From: JBFGFX01 sp965232455
Lineage (GTDB): Bacteria > Pseudomonadota > Gammaproteobacteria > Steroidobacterales > Woeseiaceae
Reading direction: 5' to 3'
DNA length: 64,000 bases
Assembly: GCA_965232455.1 (NCBI GenBank)
Contig: OZ246981.1
Location: forward strand, 2,604,001 to 2,668,000
The notes beneath the pieces were generated by a model. The model was not told the origin of the DNA and made no database searches. It saw only the letters and a list, made by a program, of their open reading frames with translations. Numbering within the stretch: position 1 is the stretch's first letter; every line of letters starts with the position of its first letter. Of the stretch, positions 7,713 through 15,289 are shown piece by piece. The translations under genes were made by a program, and so were the position numbers.

Positions 7713-8258
7713 TCAGTGGGTCACCGGAAGTTTTTGTGCGTCGAACTGCACTATCACATGGATTGGTCCGCTATTGACGGGAAATAACCAGTACCGGTCC
7801 GTGTTCCTCCCAATATCTGCCCAAACTCTTCCGTCTTTGGTCAAAAGAATCTCCGCCGCGGTCCGCTTGCGCAACTCGTCATCCAATGGAAGTGCTTTTT
7901 CGATAAATATTCCAGACGCTGTCAAACGATCAATAGAGTGACGTACTTTGACAAGTATCGTTTCTATGGAGAGGTCATCAAATAAAGAGATTCTTAGCGA
8001 CCTCTCGTCTCTAACGCGTCCCGCACTGTCTGCAGGTTCAAACAGTGTCCACAGGTAATCAGAGTCAACATAGACGAAGCGATACCGCAAGATCTCAGCG
8101 GGGCTGAAGTTGAGATCCTCAAACCTGACCGACGCCTCTAGCGAGGTCTCGATGGGACGTAACAAGTCATCGGAACCCGCGCTGAGCGGCCACAAACAGC
8201 TCCAAATTAGGAAAACTGCTCTTATCAGAAGCCTCGATCTGGCGCAAATTTCCGTCAT
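7713..8258 (-). CDS. Secreted hypothetical protein
   Basis: About 181 residues from the ATG at 8258, giving a signal peptide (MTEICARSRLLIRAVFLIWS, then a small-residue cleavage region SAGS). The frame continues to 8378 with another ATG at 8297, so the start is uncertain; no candidate has a clear ribosome binding site. The mature part is acidic and soluble (SVRFEDLNFSPAEILRYRFV, LRISLFDDLSIETILVKVRH) and I recognise no family. Flanked by repeats on the 3' side and by a CTTTGGGTCAAAAGCAG motif near its 5' side. Confidence 0.55.
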   Translation of the reverse strand: MTEICARSRLLIRAVFLIWSCLWPLSAGSDDLLRPIETSLEASVRFEDLNFSPAEILRYRFVYVDSDYLWTLFEPADSAGRVRDERSLRISLFDDLSIETILVKVRHSIDRLTASGIFIEKALPLDDELRKRTAAEILLTKDGRVWADIGRNTDRYWLFPVNSGPIHVIVQFDAQKLPVTH

Positions 8259-8486
8259 CGCGACTGTGGGAAATGGGTCAGCAGCCGTTATTGACATGCT
8301 ATTTGGATGCCGACGGAAAGCGAAGGGTTTATTGCTGCAATCTGTCCGGCCGAGGAACGAGCGGCTCCTTTGGGTCAAAAGCAGCCTATCATCAGTTTAG
8401 CAGCCGAGAGGCAGCTATCAGCGAGAACCAGCCGTTGGAGGGCCGAGAGCCTTCCAGGTAGCGCTACTCAATGTAGTCCTGCGTCA

Positions 8487-8966
8487 TTAGTGAGTACTGA
8501 CGGGTGTCTCGACGATGAAGATGACGGTTTCTCCGCGATAACGCGCGGTTACCTCCCAGCAGCCCGGCCCTTCGACGACGATGCCGGCTAAAAGAAAATT
8601 GAATGCGCCCGTGTTTGCGTTCGTGATCCTCGAAACGTAAGCATGGACTTCGCCATCAAAATACTCGCGAATGTCGAGCGTAAGGTCTGCTGGATCCATA
8701 TCGTGATCATCGACTGACCAATAGAACTGCTTCGAGGACAGCAGATAGCCCGGTTGCCGGACTTGCCATTGGCGGTTGCTCGGTAGATGAACGGCTAGCT
8801 TCTCAGTGCCGTACCAGTCTCCGATTAGCCCATACGGTGCCACCGAGAGCTCGGAGCTCCCCTGCGTTACAGGGCACTGCGATGCTTCCGTGCACACAGC
8901 TCCTGTCAATAGCAGGGTGCTTGCACCGACCCGGCAGCACCGCTTCATTGACTGGGGCAACCTCAT
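8487..8966 (-). CDS. Secreted hypothetical protein with C-terminal GCWEV motif
   Basis: 159 residues from the ATG at 8966, chosen because a GGAGG ribosome binding site lies upstream; the frame extends to 9047 without one. The N-terminus is a signal peptide (RCCRVGASTLLLTGAVCTEA) with several cysteines. The end, VVEGPGCWEVTARYRGETVI, resembles the PGCWEVTGRY segment found in a number of secreted, immunoglobulin-like bacterial proteins. Function unknown; likely periplasmic or surface located. Confidence 0.6.
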   Translation of the reverse strand: MRLPQSMKRCCRVGASTLLLTGAVCTEASQCPVTQGSSELSVAPYGLIGDWYGTEKLAVHLPSNRQWQVRQPGYLLSSKQFYWSVDDHDMDPADLTLDIREYFDGEVHAYVSRITNANTGAFNFLLAGIVVEGPGCWEVTARYRGETVIFIVETPVSTH

Positions 8967-9281
8967 AATACCTCCAAAGGTAACGGAACTACCTTGATAT
9001 TTTCGAAGCATCAGCGCAGTCGCACGGTCCCACATAGCCTGATTCATAGACTGGTATCCAACGACTGGAATGGGTCAATTTCAGCCTGCGGTCACGATAC
9101 CAGCTAACCGGCGGGTATCGACTGTATTCCAGCCGCTCTGAGACGTTTCCGCGGAAACGTCGTCTACGAACATCAGCTCTTCCGGTCAGTAGCCGTTCGT
9201 GTATCTTCCTGGTGACCGGCTCAGAACGGCCAAAAACGGACCTTTAGAGATAAGGCGCAAGCATAGGTTGCTTCTGACGCA
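8967..9281. other. Intergenic stretch containing repeat A2 and other repeat fragments
   Basis: No gene is visible in these 315 bases. From right to left it holds repeat A copy 2 (9123-9231), then a 25-base segment (9089-9113) that also forms the loop of the inverted repeat at 6005-6029, then a short unique stretch. It is essentially repeat-derived spacer. Confidence 0.6.
9123..9231. repeat. Dispersed repeat A, copy 2
   Basis: 109 bases, collinear with copies 1 and 3, with the same central 20-bp palindrome. It ends about 50 bases before the stop codon of the minus-strand gene 9282-9638. The segment upstream of the core differs from the other copies, so the conserved unit seems to begin at tgtattccagccgctc. 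Confidence 0.9.
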
Positions 9282-9638
9282 TCAGAATCCTGATCCGGCG
9301 GAGCCGAACGTTGGTCCTCCCGGATGATGAGTAAACTTTCCTTTGAACCCTCCGCTAAATCCCCCAGTCCTCTGAAACTCGCCGTGGAGGTCGCTATACA
9401 ATTCGGCCACGATAGTTTCTTCTGGATCGGTCAAGGCCATCAACGCCGTAAATTGAGTCGCGTCAAACTTGAAGTCGAAGGGTGTTCTTTCCTCTATCAG
9501 TTCTAGTGTTTGATCAAATCCAATGGCGAACTTAAGCCGCACAGCACGGCCGCTATCGGTAGTAACGTGGATTCGCCAATGTGCAAGGCGAGATTGCCCG
9601 CCGCCCGGAGCAGAAGATGCTATGTTGATTTTGCCCAT
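9282..9638 (-). CDS. Small hypothetical protein, island gene
   Basis: 118 residues from the ATG at 9638, without signal peptide or membrane segment. The middle looks like a compact soluble domain (RLAHWRIHVTTDSGRAVRLK, FDATQFTALMALTDPEETIV), and the tail is glycine-rich (GGFSGGFKGKFTHHPGGPTF). No family recognised. Repeat B2 lies upstream and repeat A2 lies 3'. Confidence 0.55.
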   Translation of the reverse strand: MGKINIASSAPGGGQSRLAHWRIHVTTDSGRAVRLKFAIGFDQTLELIEERTPFDFKFDATQFTALMALTDPEETIVAELYSDLHGEFQRTGGFSGGFKGKFTHHPGGPTFGSAGSGF

Positions 9639-9665
9639 TTTTTACAACACGGACTAGTGCAGTCC

Positions 9666-9760
9666 ACTGCCTGACATGGCCATTGTCGGTTTTTCCAATA
9701 GCGGTTACTCAGGTCACTCGCAATTCGATTGTACAACGGGCAAAAAACGGCCAGTAGCGG
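9666..9760. repeat. Dispersed repeat B, copy 2
   Basis: 95 bases matching 6944-7039 over the full length with one single-base deletion. It ends 26 bases from the stop codon of the minus-strand gene 9787-10314. Its last ~20 bases (aaaaaacggccagtagcgg) share the acggccaNNagcgg ending with repeat A. Confidence 0.85.
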
Positions 9761-9786
9761 ACCTTCCCGGCGATCATTTGCATGTG

Positions 9787-10314
9787 TCATTGGGGGTCTG
9801 TTGCTGGCCCGAGGTCTGACTCGTCCACCTCATTGGATGGCTCCAACCAGCTGACCCACAGAGCCCAGCCGTCGCCCAAATCCGACGAACAAACGCCACT
9901 TTCACCGTGTATTGATGCCTTGTTGCAATTCGCGGGTCTCGCTCGCCGAGCAGCATGTATAAACTGGAAGACAAAGTTCGAACGATCTGTCGCTACGCTG
10001 CCCAGCGAGAAGTCAGTTCGACGATCAACATTGTTGACGTAGCTGACATACGGCACTAATTCTAAAAGATCCCTGTACTTGGCGATCTGTTCGGAAGTTA
10101 ATTCGGGAAAATGAGGTTCATTGAACGTGCCATCAATATAGTGAGGTACCAGTTGCCAAAGTTCGTCTTTTTCCATTTCCCGCTGTATCGCCGTCAGATC
10201 GGGCTTTGTTTCATGGAACAGCCGATGCAACTCCTGGTAGCGAGGAGGGAGATCGGCGCCACTGCATGCTGTTGTAAGGAAGAACAATATTGCAAGTAGG
10301 CATCGACGAATCAT
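9787..10314 (-). CDS. Hypothetical lipoprotein
   Basis: 175 residues from the ATG at 10314. The N-terminus MIRRCLLAILFFLTTACSGA is a classical lipoprotein signal with lipobox LTTAC, so the mature protein is probably acylated and membrane anchored. The body is helical and polar (QELHRLFHETKPDLTAIQRE; LTSEQIAKYRDLLELVPYVS). An upstream in-frame start at 10347 would only lengthen the signal. No family recognised. Confidence 0.6.
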   Translation of the reverse strand: MIRRCLLAILFFLTTACSGADLPPRYQELHRLFHETKPDLTAIQREMEKDELWQLVPHYIDGTFNEPHFPELTSEQIAKYRDLLELVPYVSYVNNVDRRTDFSLGSVATDRSNFVFQFIHAARRARPANCNKASIHGESGVCSSDLGDGWALWVSWLEPSNEVDESDLGPATDPQ

Positions 10315-10436
10315 AGTGACACTCAACAAATGGTTAACTAGCAACAATCAAGGATGGTGTTTCCAATTTCACATTCCACACCAGTTTGCGACCGTCCGGC
10401 ATGTGGTCTGACCCCACTATATCGTAACCTTGTACG

Positions 10437-10456
10437 GCTCAGACCGGCCAGAAGCG
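10437..10456. repeat. Repeat tail motif 3' of the 10469-11068 gene
   Basis: gctcagaccggccagaagcg matches the end of repeat A (ctcagaNcggccaNaagcg), but the preceding sequence is unrelated. It lies within about 15 bases of the stop codon of the minus-strand gene at 10469, the same placement as the full copies. Confidence 0.6.
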
Positions 10457-10468
10457 GTGGTCCAACTT

Positions 10469-11068
10469 CTATCGGCGCGGACCTACGTTCTTTTGAATAC
10501 ATGTTTCAAACATTGCTTCCCATATGTGAAAGTCCCGGTCACCGGAAGGATAGATTGTCGACTGCCTTTCCTCTCCGTTAGCGAATCGGATAATCACCTC
10601 TACGCGCTCGTTTGCACGGAACACGCTCAGCAACGCTGATGTGGCTTCTTCGTCCAACGAAAAGTTGTGAATCCAAAATTCAGCGTTATCTGGCGGATCA
10701 AGCTCGAAGTCCCCGACTTTTGCAGACAGAATTCGACTGTCCGGTGCCGGTAACTCGCCATTTTCCCCGTATATGTGTAGCTGGAACCTTACTCTGAACA
10801 ACTCCTCTTCCGGGTAAAGGTCGTAGTGCATTCGCGTTGTCGCAGCAAATCTCACGAAGGCTCGGTCGTAGGCGGTATTGGCAAGCAGCCCTCTACGCAT
10901 GGCATCGCGTCGAAACGGAATGCTGTAACCCAGCCTGAGTTCACAATATGTGTTCCAGACGTTTGCAGACCACTTATGTGACCAGCCGGGCATAGGGTCG
11001 CTGGCCTCGGCCACGACGCTCGTCAGAATCAAGAAAACTACTATTTGAATTGCCGTTTTATGGAGCAT
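10469..11068 (-). CDS. Secreted hypothetical protein
   Basis: 199 residues from an ATG with AGGTG upstream. A clear signal peptide (LHKTAIQIVVFLILTSVVAE, cleavage near EAS) precedes a soluble domain that looks beta-rich (VRFQLHIYGENGELPAPDSR; RVEVIIRFANGEERQSTIYP). No family recognised. It belongs to the run of minus-strand small genes separated by repeats. Confidence 0.6.
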   Translation of the reverse strand: MLHKTAIQIVVFLILTSVVAEASDPMPGWSHKWSANVWNTYCELRLGYSIPFRRDAMRRGLLANTAYDRAFVRFAATTRMHYDLYPEEELFRVRFQLHIYGENGELPAPDSRILSAKVGDFELDPPDNAEFWIHNFSLDEEATSALLSVFRANERVEVIIRFANGEERQSTIYPSGDRDFHIWEAMFETCIQKNVGPRR

Positions 11069-11160
11069 ACGAAACGCACCTATGGCGCAGAATCTGACAG
11101 TCTGCTTCGGGTCAAGGGCAGAAATTATAGCTCATGAACTGCGACCGGCTGCTTCGCGGT

Positions 11161-11269
11161 TGTATTCCAGCCGCTCGGAGACGTTTCCGCGGAAACGTCG
11201 TCTACGAACGTCAGCTCTTCCAGTTGGCAGCCGTTCGTGCATCTTCCTGGCGACCGGCTCAGATCGGCC
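11161..11269. repeat. Dispersed repeat A, copy 3
   Basis: 109 bases; the same unit as at 7586 and 9123. Similarity to copy 1 extends upstream to about 11102, so these two share roughly 170 bases. It ends 18 bases from the stop codon of the minus-strand alpha/beta-hydrolase gene at 11288. Confidence 0.9.
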
Positions 11270-11287
11270 AAAGCGGAAGTTCAGCTA

Positions 11288-12238
11288 CTAGAAACCCGCC
11301 TCGCCGAGCCACTCGAAAATCGGCGGAAAGAAATCGACGGACTGTCCGGTCTCCTGGCAGATTCCGCCATCAACGATCAGCGAATGATTGGCTTTCGGGT
11401 ACGTATCGATTGTGAAGTCCGTACCGTAGATTTCCGCCGTCATCTGCAAAACCTCGACGCTCTGTTTGACCGGTACGCTCAGATCGTTCTCACCGTAGAA
11501 CCAGTAGCCGGGTATCACATACATCTGCAAATCCGCCCGAGGATCGAATGCCGAGGGACCCGCGGCGGCCAGCTCGGCATCTATATCTGCTTGACTGACG
11601 CCGGTGGGGCTGCACTCATCCGGCCCGCCGACGAGACGACTGTAGAGTGACTCTTCACCCAGCGACACGGCCGGGCCCGAACCAATGACGGTGAACGCCA
11701 CGGAAGACGACCTTGCCGCAGCGTTGGGCAGAACCCAGCCACCCTGACTGAAGCCGTAAAGCCCGATCCGATTCGGATCAATCTCGGACCGAAGTCGAAG
11801 CGCTGCAATGCCGTTGATCAAGTCTGATGCCAATAATGGAAAATAGTCGGGGTCGGATACCGGACAACAGTCGCCGCTGGAACGACCTACTCCCCGCTTG
11901 TCGTAAACCAGAACAGCGAATCCGCTCTCGAGCCAGGGGTCGACAACTCCGAAGCTGATGTCCGGTCGCGCCCAACGTCCGGACCCGAAATGAAGGATCA
12001 CCGCCGAACGTGGCTCCGCGGACGGGGGCAGATAGAGTGTACCCCGTAACGTCGCATTGTCGGATGGCCACGCAACGTCCAATTGAGATCGTCCGTCGAC
12101 CTGTCGAAGCTCACCGAACTCGACTTGCTCCACGTCCGCCGGTACCGATCGGCCGGAACCTCCACAGGCAACCGCTAGCAAAGTGCTCAGCGCCAAAACC
12201 GGCCACATGACCGCGCCGACACGTGAATTTGCCCGCAT
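11288..12238 (-). CDS. Alpha/beta-hydrolase lipoprotein
   Basis: 316 residues from the ATG at 12238; the frame extends to 12295 but the shorter start gives a proper lipoprotein signal (MWPVLALSTLLAVACGGSG). The alpha/beta-hydrolase core shows the nucleophile elbow GFSQGG (serine near residue 165), the segment VYDKRGVGRSSGD, an acidic residue in FYGENDLSVP and the histidine in KANHSLIV. It resembles dienelactone-hydrolase/acyl-peptidase-like esterases; the substrate is unknown. Anchoring in the envelope suggests action on external esters or peptides (inference). It is the rightmost gene followed by a repeat. Confidence 0.8.
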   Translation of the reverse strand: MRANSRVGAVMWPVLALSTLLAVACGGSGRSVPADVEQVEFGELRQVDGRSQLDVAWPSDNATLRGTLYLPPSAEPRSAVILHFGSGRWARPDISFGVVDPWLESGFAVLVYDKRGVGRSSGDCCPVSDPDYFPLLASDLINGIAALRLRSEIDPNRIGLYGFSQGGWVLPNAAARSSSVAFTVIGSGPAVSLGEESLYSRLVGGPDECSPTGVSQADIDAELAAAGPSAFDPRADLQMYVIPGYWFYGENDLSVPVKQSVEVLQMTAEIYGTDFTIDTYPKANHSLIVDGGICQETGQSVDFFPPIFEWLGEAGF

Positions 12239-12408
12239 CGTCGCTGCCTTGCTATCCGTTCCGCGGCGGAAGCTTATCTTGGTCTGACAAACCATGAGAT
12301 TGTGGAGAAGTCAGGGAAGTATCGGATTCCGGTATTGTAGCGCAGTCCGCCTAAAGACGTGTTTCGGCAGCCGAAGCGGTCCTAATGACGGCAAGTGCAA
12401 CACCTTCT

Positions 12409-12867
12409 TCAGCGGGCTTTGACGCTCTTGGTGTAAGAATGCTGGGTCTTTTTTCGTTCGTAACCCATTCCCGCGTAAAAATGATGAGAGTCGACTCTAG
12501 CCGTGCTGGAACGAACGAAGACGGTGGACGAGCCTCTTGCGGCTGTCCAAGCCTCCACTGCCGCGACGAGCATTTTGCCAATGCCTTTCCGGCGTGCGGC
12601 ACGATCGACTACCAGCCCGATGATCTCGACCCTTTCACCCGACTCGAGCAACAGTCTGTGTTCCGCCGCCACCCAGCCCAGGAGCGTCGATTCCTGCCCT
12701 TCGGCCACGGCGATGTAATTATTGCCGGTCGGCTGGAGCGCCAGCATTCTGGCGGCTATTTCGTCGTGAGCGACGGGATAGCCGAGTTCGATGCATAGCC
12801 GAGCGATTTCGCCGGAATCGCTGGACTCGGCATCACGAATACGGCAAGAGGAATCCACTGCTGTCAC
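12409..12867 (-). CDS. GNAT family N-acetyltransferase
   Basis: 152 residues with the GNAT acetyl-CoA-binding signature RRKGIGKMLV preceded by the beta strand EIIGLVVDRAA, and the C-terminal SHHFYAGMGYERKK typical of the family. It transfers an acetyl group from acetyl-CoA to an unidentified amine. It is the last minus-strand gene at the island boundary and is divergent from the EamA transporter gene. Confidence 0.85.
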   Translation of the reverse strand: MTAVDSSCRIRDAESSDSGEIARLCIELGYPVAHDEIAARMLALQPTGNNYIAVAEGQESTLLGWVAAEHRLLLESGERVEIIGLVVDRAARRKGIGKMLVAAVEAWTAARGSSTVFVRSSTARVDSHHFYAGMGYERKKTQHSYTKSVKAR

Positions 12868-12962
12868 CCAACCACTTGTGTGCAGATTGAATACACGATA
12901 TCACGTTCGGCGTGTCGCCTTGAAACCGGAAACTTTCGGTCGCAATCAGCCGGCATGGATTC

Positions 12963-13002
12963 ATGAGCGTACTTTTTATGCATTAGTACGCTCATAAAAA
13001 GT
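12963..13002. promoter_or_regulatory. Two overlapping, mutually exclusive hairpins
   Basis: Arms atgagcgtact (12963-12973) and agtacgctcat (12985-12995) form an exact 11-bp stem. A second exact stem pairs actttttatg (12971-12980) with cataaaaagt (12993-13002). The two share bases and cannot form together. The site lies between the divergent GNAT and EamA genes, about 100 bases before the latter, and could be an operator or an attenuator-like switch. Confidence 0.45.
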
Positions 13003-13099
13003 CGCATGAAGCCGACAACACCGAGTTGTTCCCGGGGAGTACGAACCTGTATCCTCATCGCCCAAGACCGATGGAAAAGTCCACCAGCAAGGAAGACCC

Positions 13100-13945
13100 T
13101 TGAGCACAACGGTATTTTTGGCGGTACTTTTTGCCGCTCTCCTGCACGCGCTATGGAACGCTTTGATCAAAGGCGTTCGCGATACCCATCTCAGTATGAT
13201 CGCACTCCAGCTCGGGTCTCTCCCGATCGCGCTCGTCGTTCTGCCGTTCGTTCCGGCTCCCGATGTTGAAAGCTGGCCGTTCCTGGCCGCCGCCGTTCTG
13301 CTGCATTTCGGCTACAACCTGTTTTTGCTGGTTTCGTATCGCGTTGGAGACTTTACTCAGGTTTACCCGATCGCCCGAGGTTCCGCGCCGTTGATCGTCG
13401 CGGCGGTATCCGTGCTGTTTCTCGACGTTCATCTCCAAATTCTCGAGATCGCCGCGGTATTGCTCATTGGCGCCGGGATTCTGAGCATAAGCCTGGTCCG
13501 CCATTCCGACGGACAGAGAAACCTGGCCGCCGCGTTGCTCGCGCTGGTAACCGGCTGTTTTATCGCCGCTTACTCATTGGTCGACGGCTATGGGGTGCGA
13601 CTGGCGGGAACCGCCCTGGGTTTCTATTGCTGGGTCTCGATTTTCAACTCCACCCTGTTCGCGACCTACGTCAGCATTGCCAGACCGGGATTGATAGCGG
13701 AAATTCCAAAACGGGCCAAACACGTATTTTTCGTCGGCGGCAATGCAAGCTTTGTCGCGTTTGCCATCGTACTGTGGGGGTTTACACAAGAACCCATCGC
13801 GCTGGTAAGCGCATTGCGCGAAACCAGTATCGTCTTCGCGATGTTGCTGGGCGTATTTTTCCTGAACGAAAAGCTGGATCTCGTGAAGGTATGCTCAACC
13901 ACCGCGACAATGTGCGGCGCAGCGTTGCTGCGACTGGCGAAATGA
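13100..13945 (+). CDS. EamA/DMT-family transporter
   Basis: 281 residues with about ten hydrophobic helices arranged as two EamA repeats (first starting FLAVLFAALLHALWNALIKG; second around ALLALVTGCFIAAYSLVDGY). Members of the drug/metabolite transporter superfamily export amino acids or small metabolites across the inner membrane; the substrate cannot be read from sequence. The TTG start at 13100 has AAGGA nine bases upstream. It is transcribed alone, divergent from the GNAT gene. Confidence 0.85.
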   Translation: MSTTVFLAVLFAALLHALWNALIKGVRDTHLSMIALQLGSLPIALVVLPFVPAPDVESWPFLAAAVLLHFGYNLFLLVSYRVGDFTQVYPIARGSAPLIVAAVSVLFLDVHLQILEIAAVLLIGAGILSISLVRHSDGQRNLAAALLALVTGCFIAAYSLVDGYGVRLAGTALGFYCWVSIFNSTLFATYVSIARPGLIAEIPKRAKHVFFVGGNASFVAFAIVLWGFTQEPIALVSALRETSIVFAMLLGVFFLNEKLDLVKVCSTTATMCGAALLRLAK

Positions 13946-13994
13946 CGACGGACGTCCGAACCGCCTGCCCCTAGCGCCAGACGGACAGTTTCAT

Positions 13995-14519
13995 TCAGTC
14001 GCTGGTTACGAGTTCCGCAAAGGACGAACCGCCCCAATAGAACAACACGCTTGCCTTCTCGAACCAGACCAGGTGAATGCCCGGATGCCGAATGGTGATC
14101 TGCGGACGCGGGGACTCGTCGTCGAACGGGAATCCAGAGTATTGCCCCGGGGGCACGCCGTAGACACCGGCGAAAACTTCGTCGGAGTCCGGGCCGGCCG
14201 ATGCGAGCCTTTCGTGAGAATAGGATTCCCCGAGCGAAAACACGACAACGAGGTCCAGTTCGCCCTCGGTGTTTCTCAGCGATCCCGCCCAATCGAGCAC
14301 GCCGTCTCCGTTAAAATCGTCGGTTGCTGCCCACGGCTCGGGCTCGCCGTTGTCTTTCAAATACGACAGCGTGTACGGCTCGATCCGGCCGCGCGGGAGC
14401 GTGTACTCCAGGCCGCTGAGTCGAAGGTAGTCTCGAACGAACTCCGGCAGCGGCGGCGGCCCGGCCACCACGACCGGCGTTGCGAGGATGGCAATCACGA
14501 GGACTGAGAATTTCGACAC
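13995..14519 (-). CDS. Secreted hypothetical protein with EF-hand-like loop
   Basis: 174 residues. The GTG start at 14519 has a strong AGGAGG ribosome binding site eight bases upstream. A signal peptide (SKFSVLVIAILATPVVVAG) precedes a domain with DFNGDGVLDWAG, which has the DxNGDGxxDW form of EF-hand/FG-GAP calcium-binding loops and is followed by SLRNTEGELDLVVVFSLGE. A calcium-stabilised periplasmic protein is likely; the function is unknown. Confidence 0.65.
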   Translation of the reverse strand: MSKFSVLVIAILATPVVVAGPPPLPEFVRDYLRLSGLEYTLPRGRIEPYTLSYLKDNGEPEPWAATDDFNGDGVLDWAGSLRNTEGELDLVVVFSLGESYSHERLASAGPDSDEVFAGVYGVPPGQYSGFPFDDESPRPQITIRHPGIHLVWFEKASVLFYWGGSSFAELVTSD

Positions 14520-14720
14520 GGAATCGGCCTCCTGTCCGATGCCATTGCGGAAAACGACGCTTGAAACGGATCGCTTGATCGGCCGTCCGCTTCCGGCATC
14601 GTCAGTCTATCTCAACCCGGCGAACGTCGCCTTCCCGCTGTCGATTCCGCCGGTCGATGCAACACGCAGGCAAATCGTAGCGGTCCCAAGTCGACTCTCG
14701 CGGCCGTGCGGACACCGTTC

Positions 14721-15212
14721 CTAAAACAAGCGCGTCGCGAGGGTGGCAATACGGTCGCCGGGCGGGGTGAGACAGTATTCCGGGCGTTGACGTATCAGCT
14801 CGGAAGCGTGCAGTCGCTGCAGGCCCTGAGTCAACGCTCTCGGGTTGATGTCGAGTGCTTGCCGAAGCCCGTTGAAACGGACGGTCCCGGCTTTGATGGT
14901 CACCAGCAGCGGCACACTCCACTTGCGATAAACGGTCTCTCCGACGTGCAGGTGCTCGACCGTTCTCACAAGCCTGTTGCACTGCGATGCCACGGTGCGG
15001 CCTCGCGGGGTCAGTACGTATTCCGGGCGCAGCGGATGGCCGTAACCCGGGTTGCGCCGCACCCAGCCGCCTTCCGTCAGAAACTGCAGACAGCGCGCCA
15101 ACGAGTCCGCGTTGACGTTCAAACCGTGTTTCATGACCACGAAGCGGGCGCCGTTACTCTCGTGCAGCAACGCCAGAATGCGCAGGTTCCACCGCTTTTG
15201 AAAGAGATCCAA
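14721..15212 (-). CDS. Tandem HxlR-type winged-helix regulator
   Basis: 163 residues forming two successive HxlR-like winged-helix domains. The first runs from LFQKRWNLRILALLHESNGA through SLARCLQFLTEGGWVRRNPG to EYVLTPRGRTV. The second runs from VYRKWSVPLLVTIKAGTVRF through ALTQGLQRLHASELIRQRPE to YCLTPPGDRI. Ordinary HxlR proteins have one domain of about 110 residues and dimerise, so this looks like an internal duplication giving a pseudo-dimer in one chain. The TTG at 15212 is the only start after an upstream stop. It is divergent from the glyoxalase-fold gene, its probable target (inference). Confidence 0.75.
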   Translation of the reverse strand: MDLFQKRWNLRILALLHESNGARFVVMKHGLNVNADSLARCLQFLTEGGWVRRNPGYGHPLRPEYVLTPRGRTVASQCNRLVRTVEHLHVGETVYRKWSVPLLVTIKAGTVRFNGLRQALDINPRALTQGLQRLHASELIRQRPEYCLTPPGDRIATLATRLF

Positions 15213-15222
15213 GTTTGTCTGC

Positions 15223-15270
15223 TTGACCTGTTGTGACGCCTAGTATACTTTTCTGACTATAGCGGCACAA
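15223..15270. promoter_or_regulatory. Overlapping divergent promoters sharing a palindromic -10
   Basis: The palindrome agtatact (15242-15249) contains TATACT on both strands. On the minus strand TATACT (15247-15242) has TTGTGC (15270-15265) 17 bases upstream, serving the HxlR-type gene. On the plus strand TATACT (15244-15249) has TTGACC (15223-15228) 15 bases upstream, serving the glyoxalase-fold gene. A regulator bound here would control both. The -35 match on the minus strand is weak. Confidence 0.5.
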
Positions 15271-15289
15271 TAAACAGCGGGGGAAGGAA

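Noticed and set aside
7586..11269. Repeat A considered as a CRISPR array
   Set aside because: Copies are 109 bp, more than 1.4 kb apart and separated by genes; no short regular repeat-spacer unit.
4875..12400. Classical integron array
   Set aside because: No integrase gene and no GTTRRRY/RYYYAAC core pair found in the repeats; only the gene-repeat arrangement is similar, so it is reported as cassette-like only.
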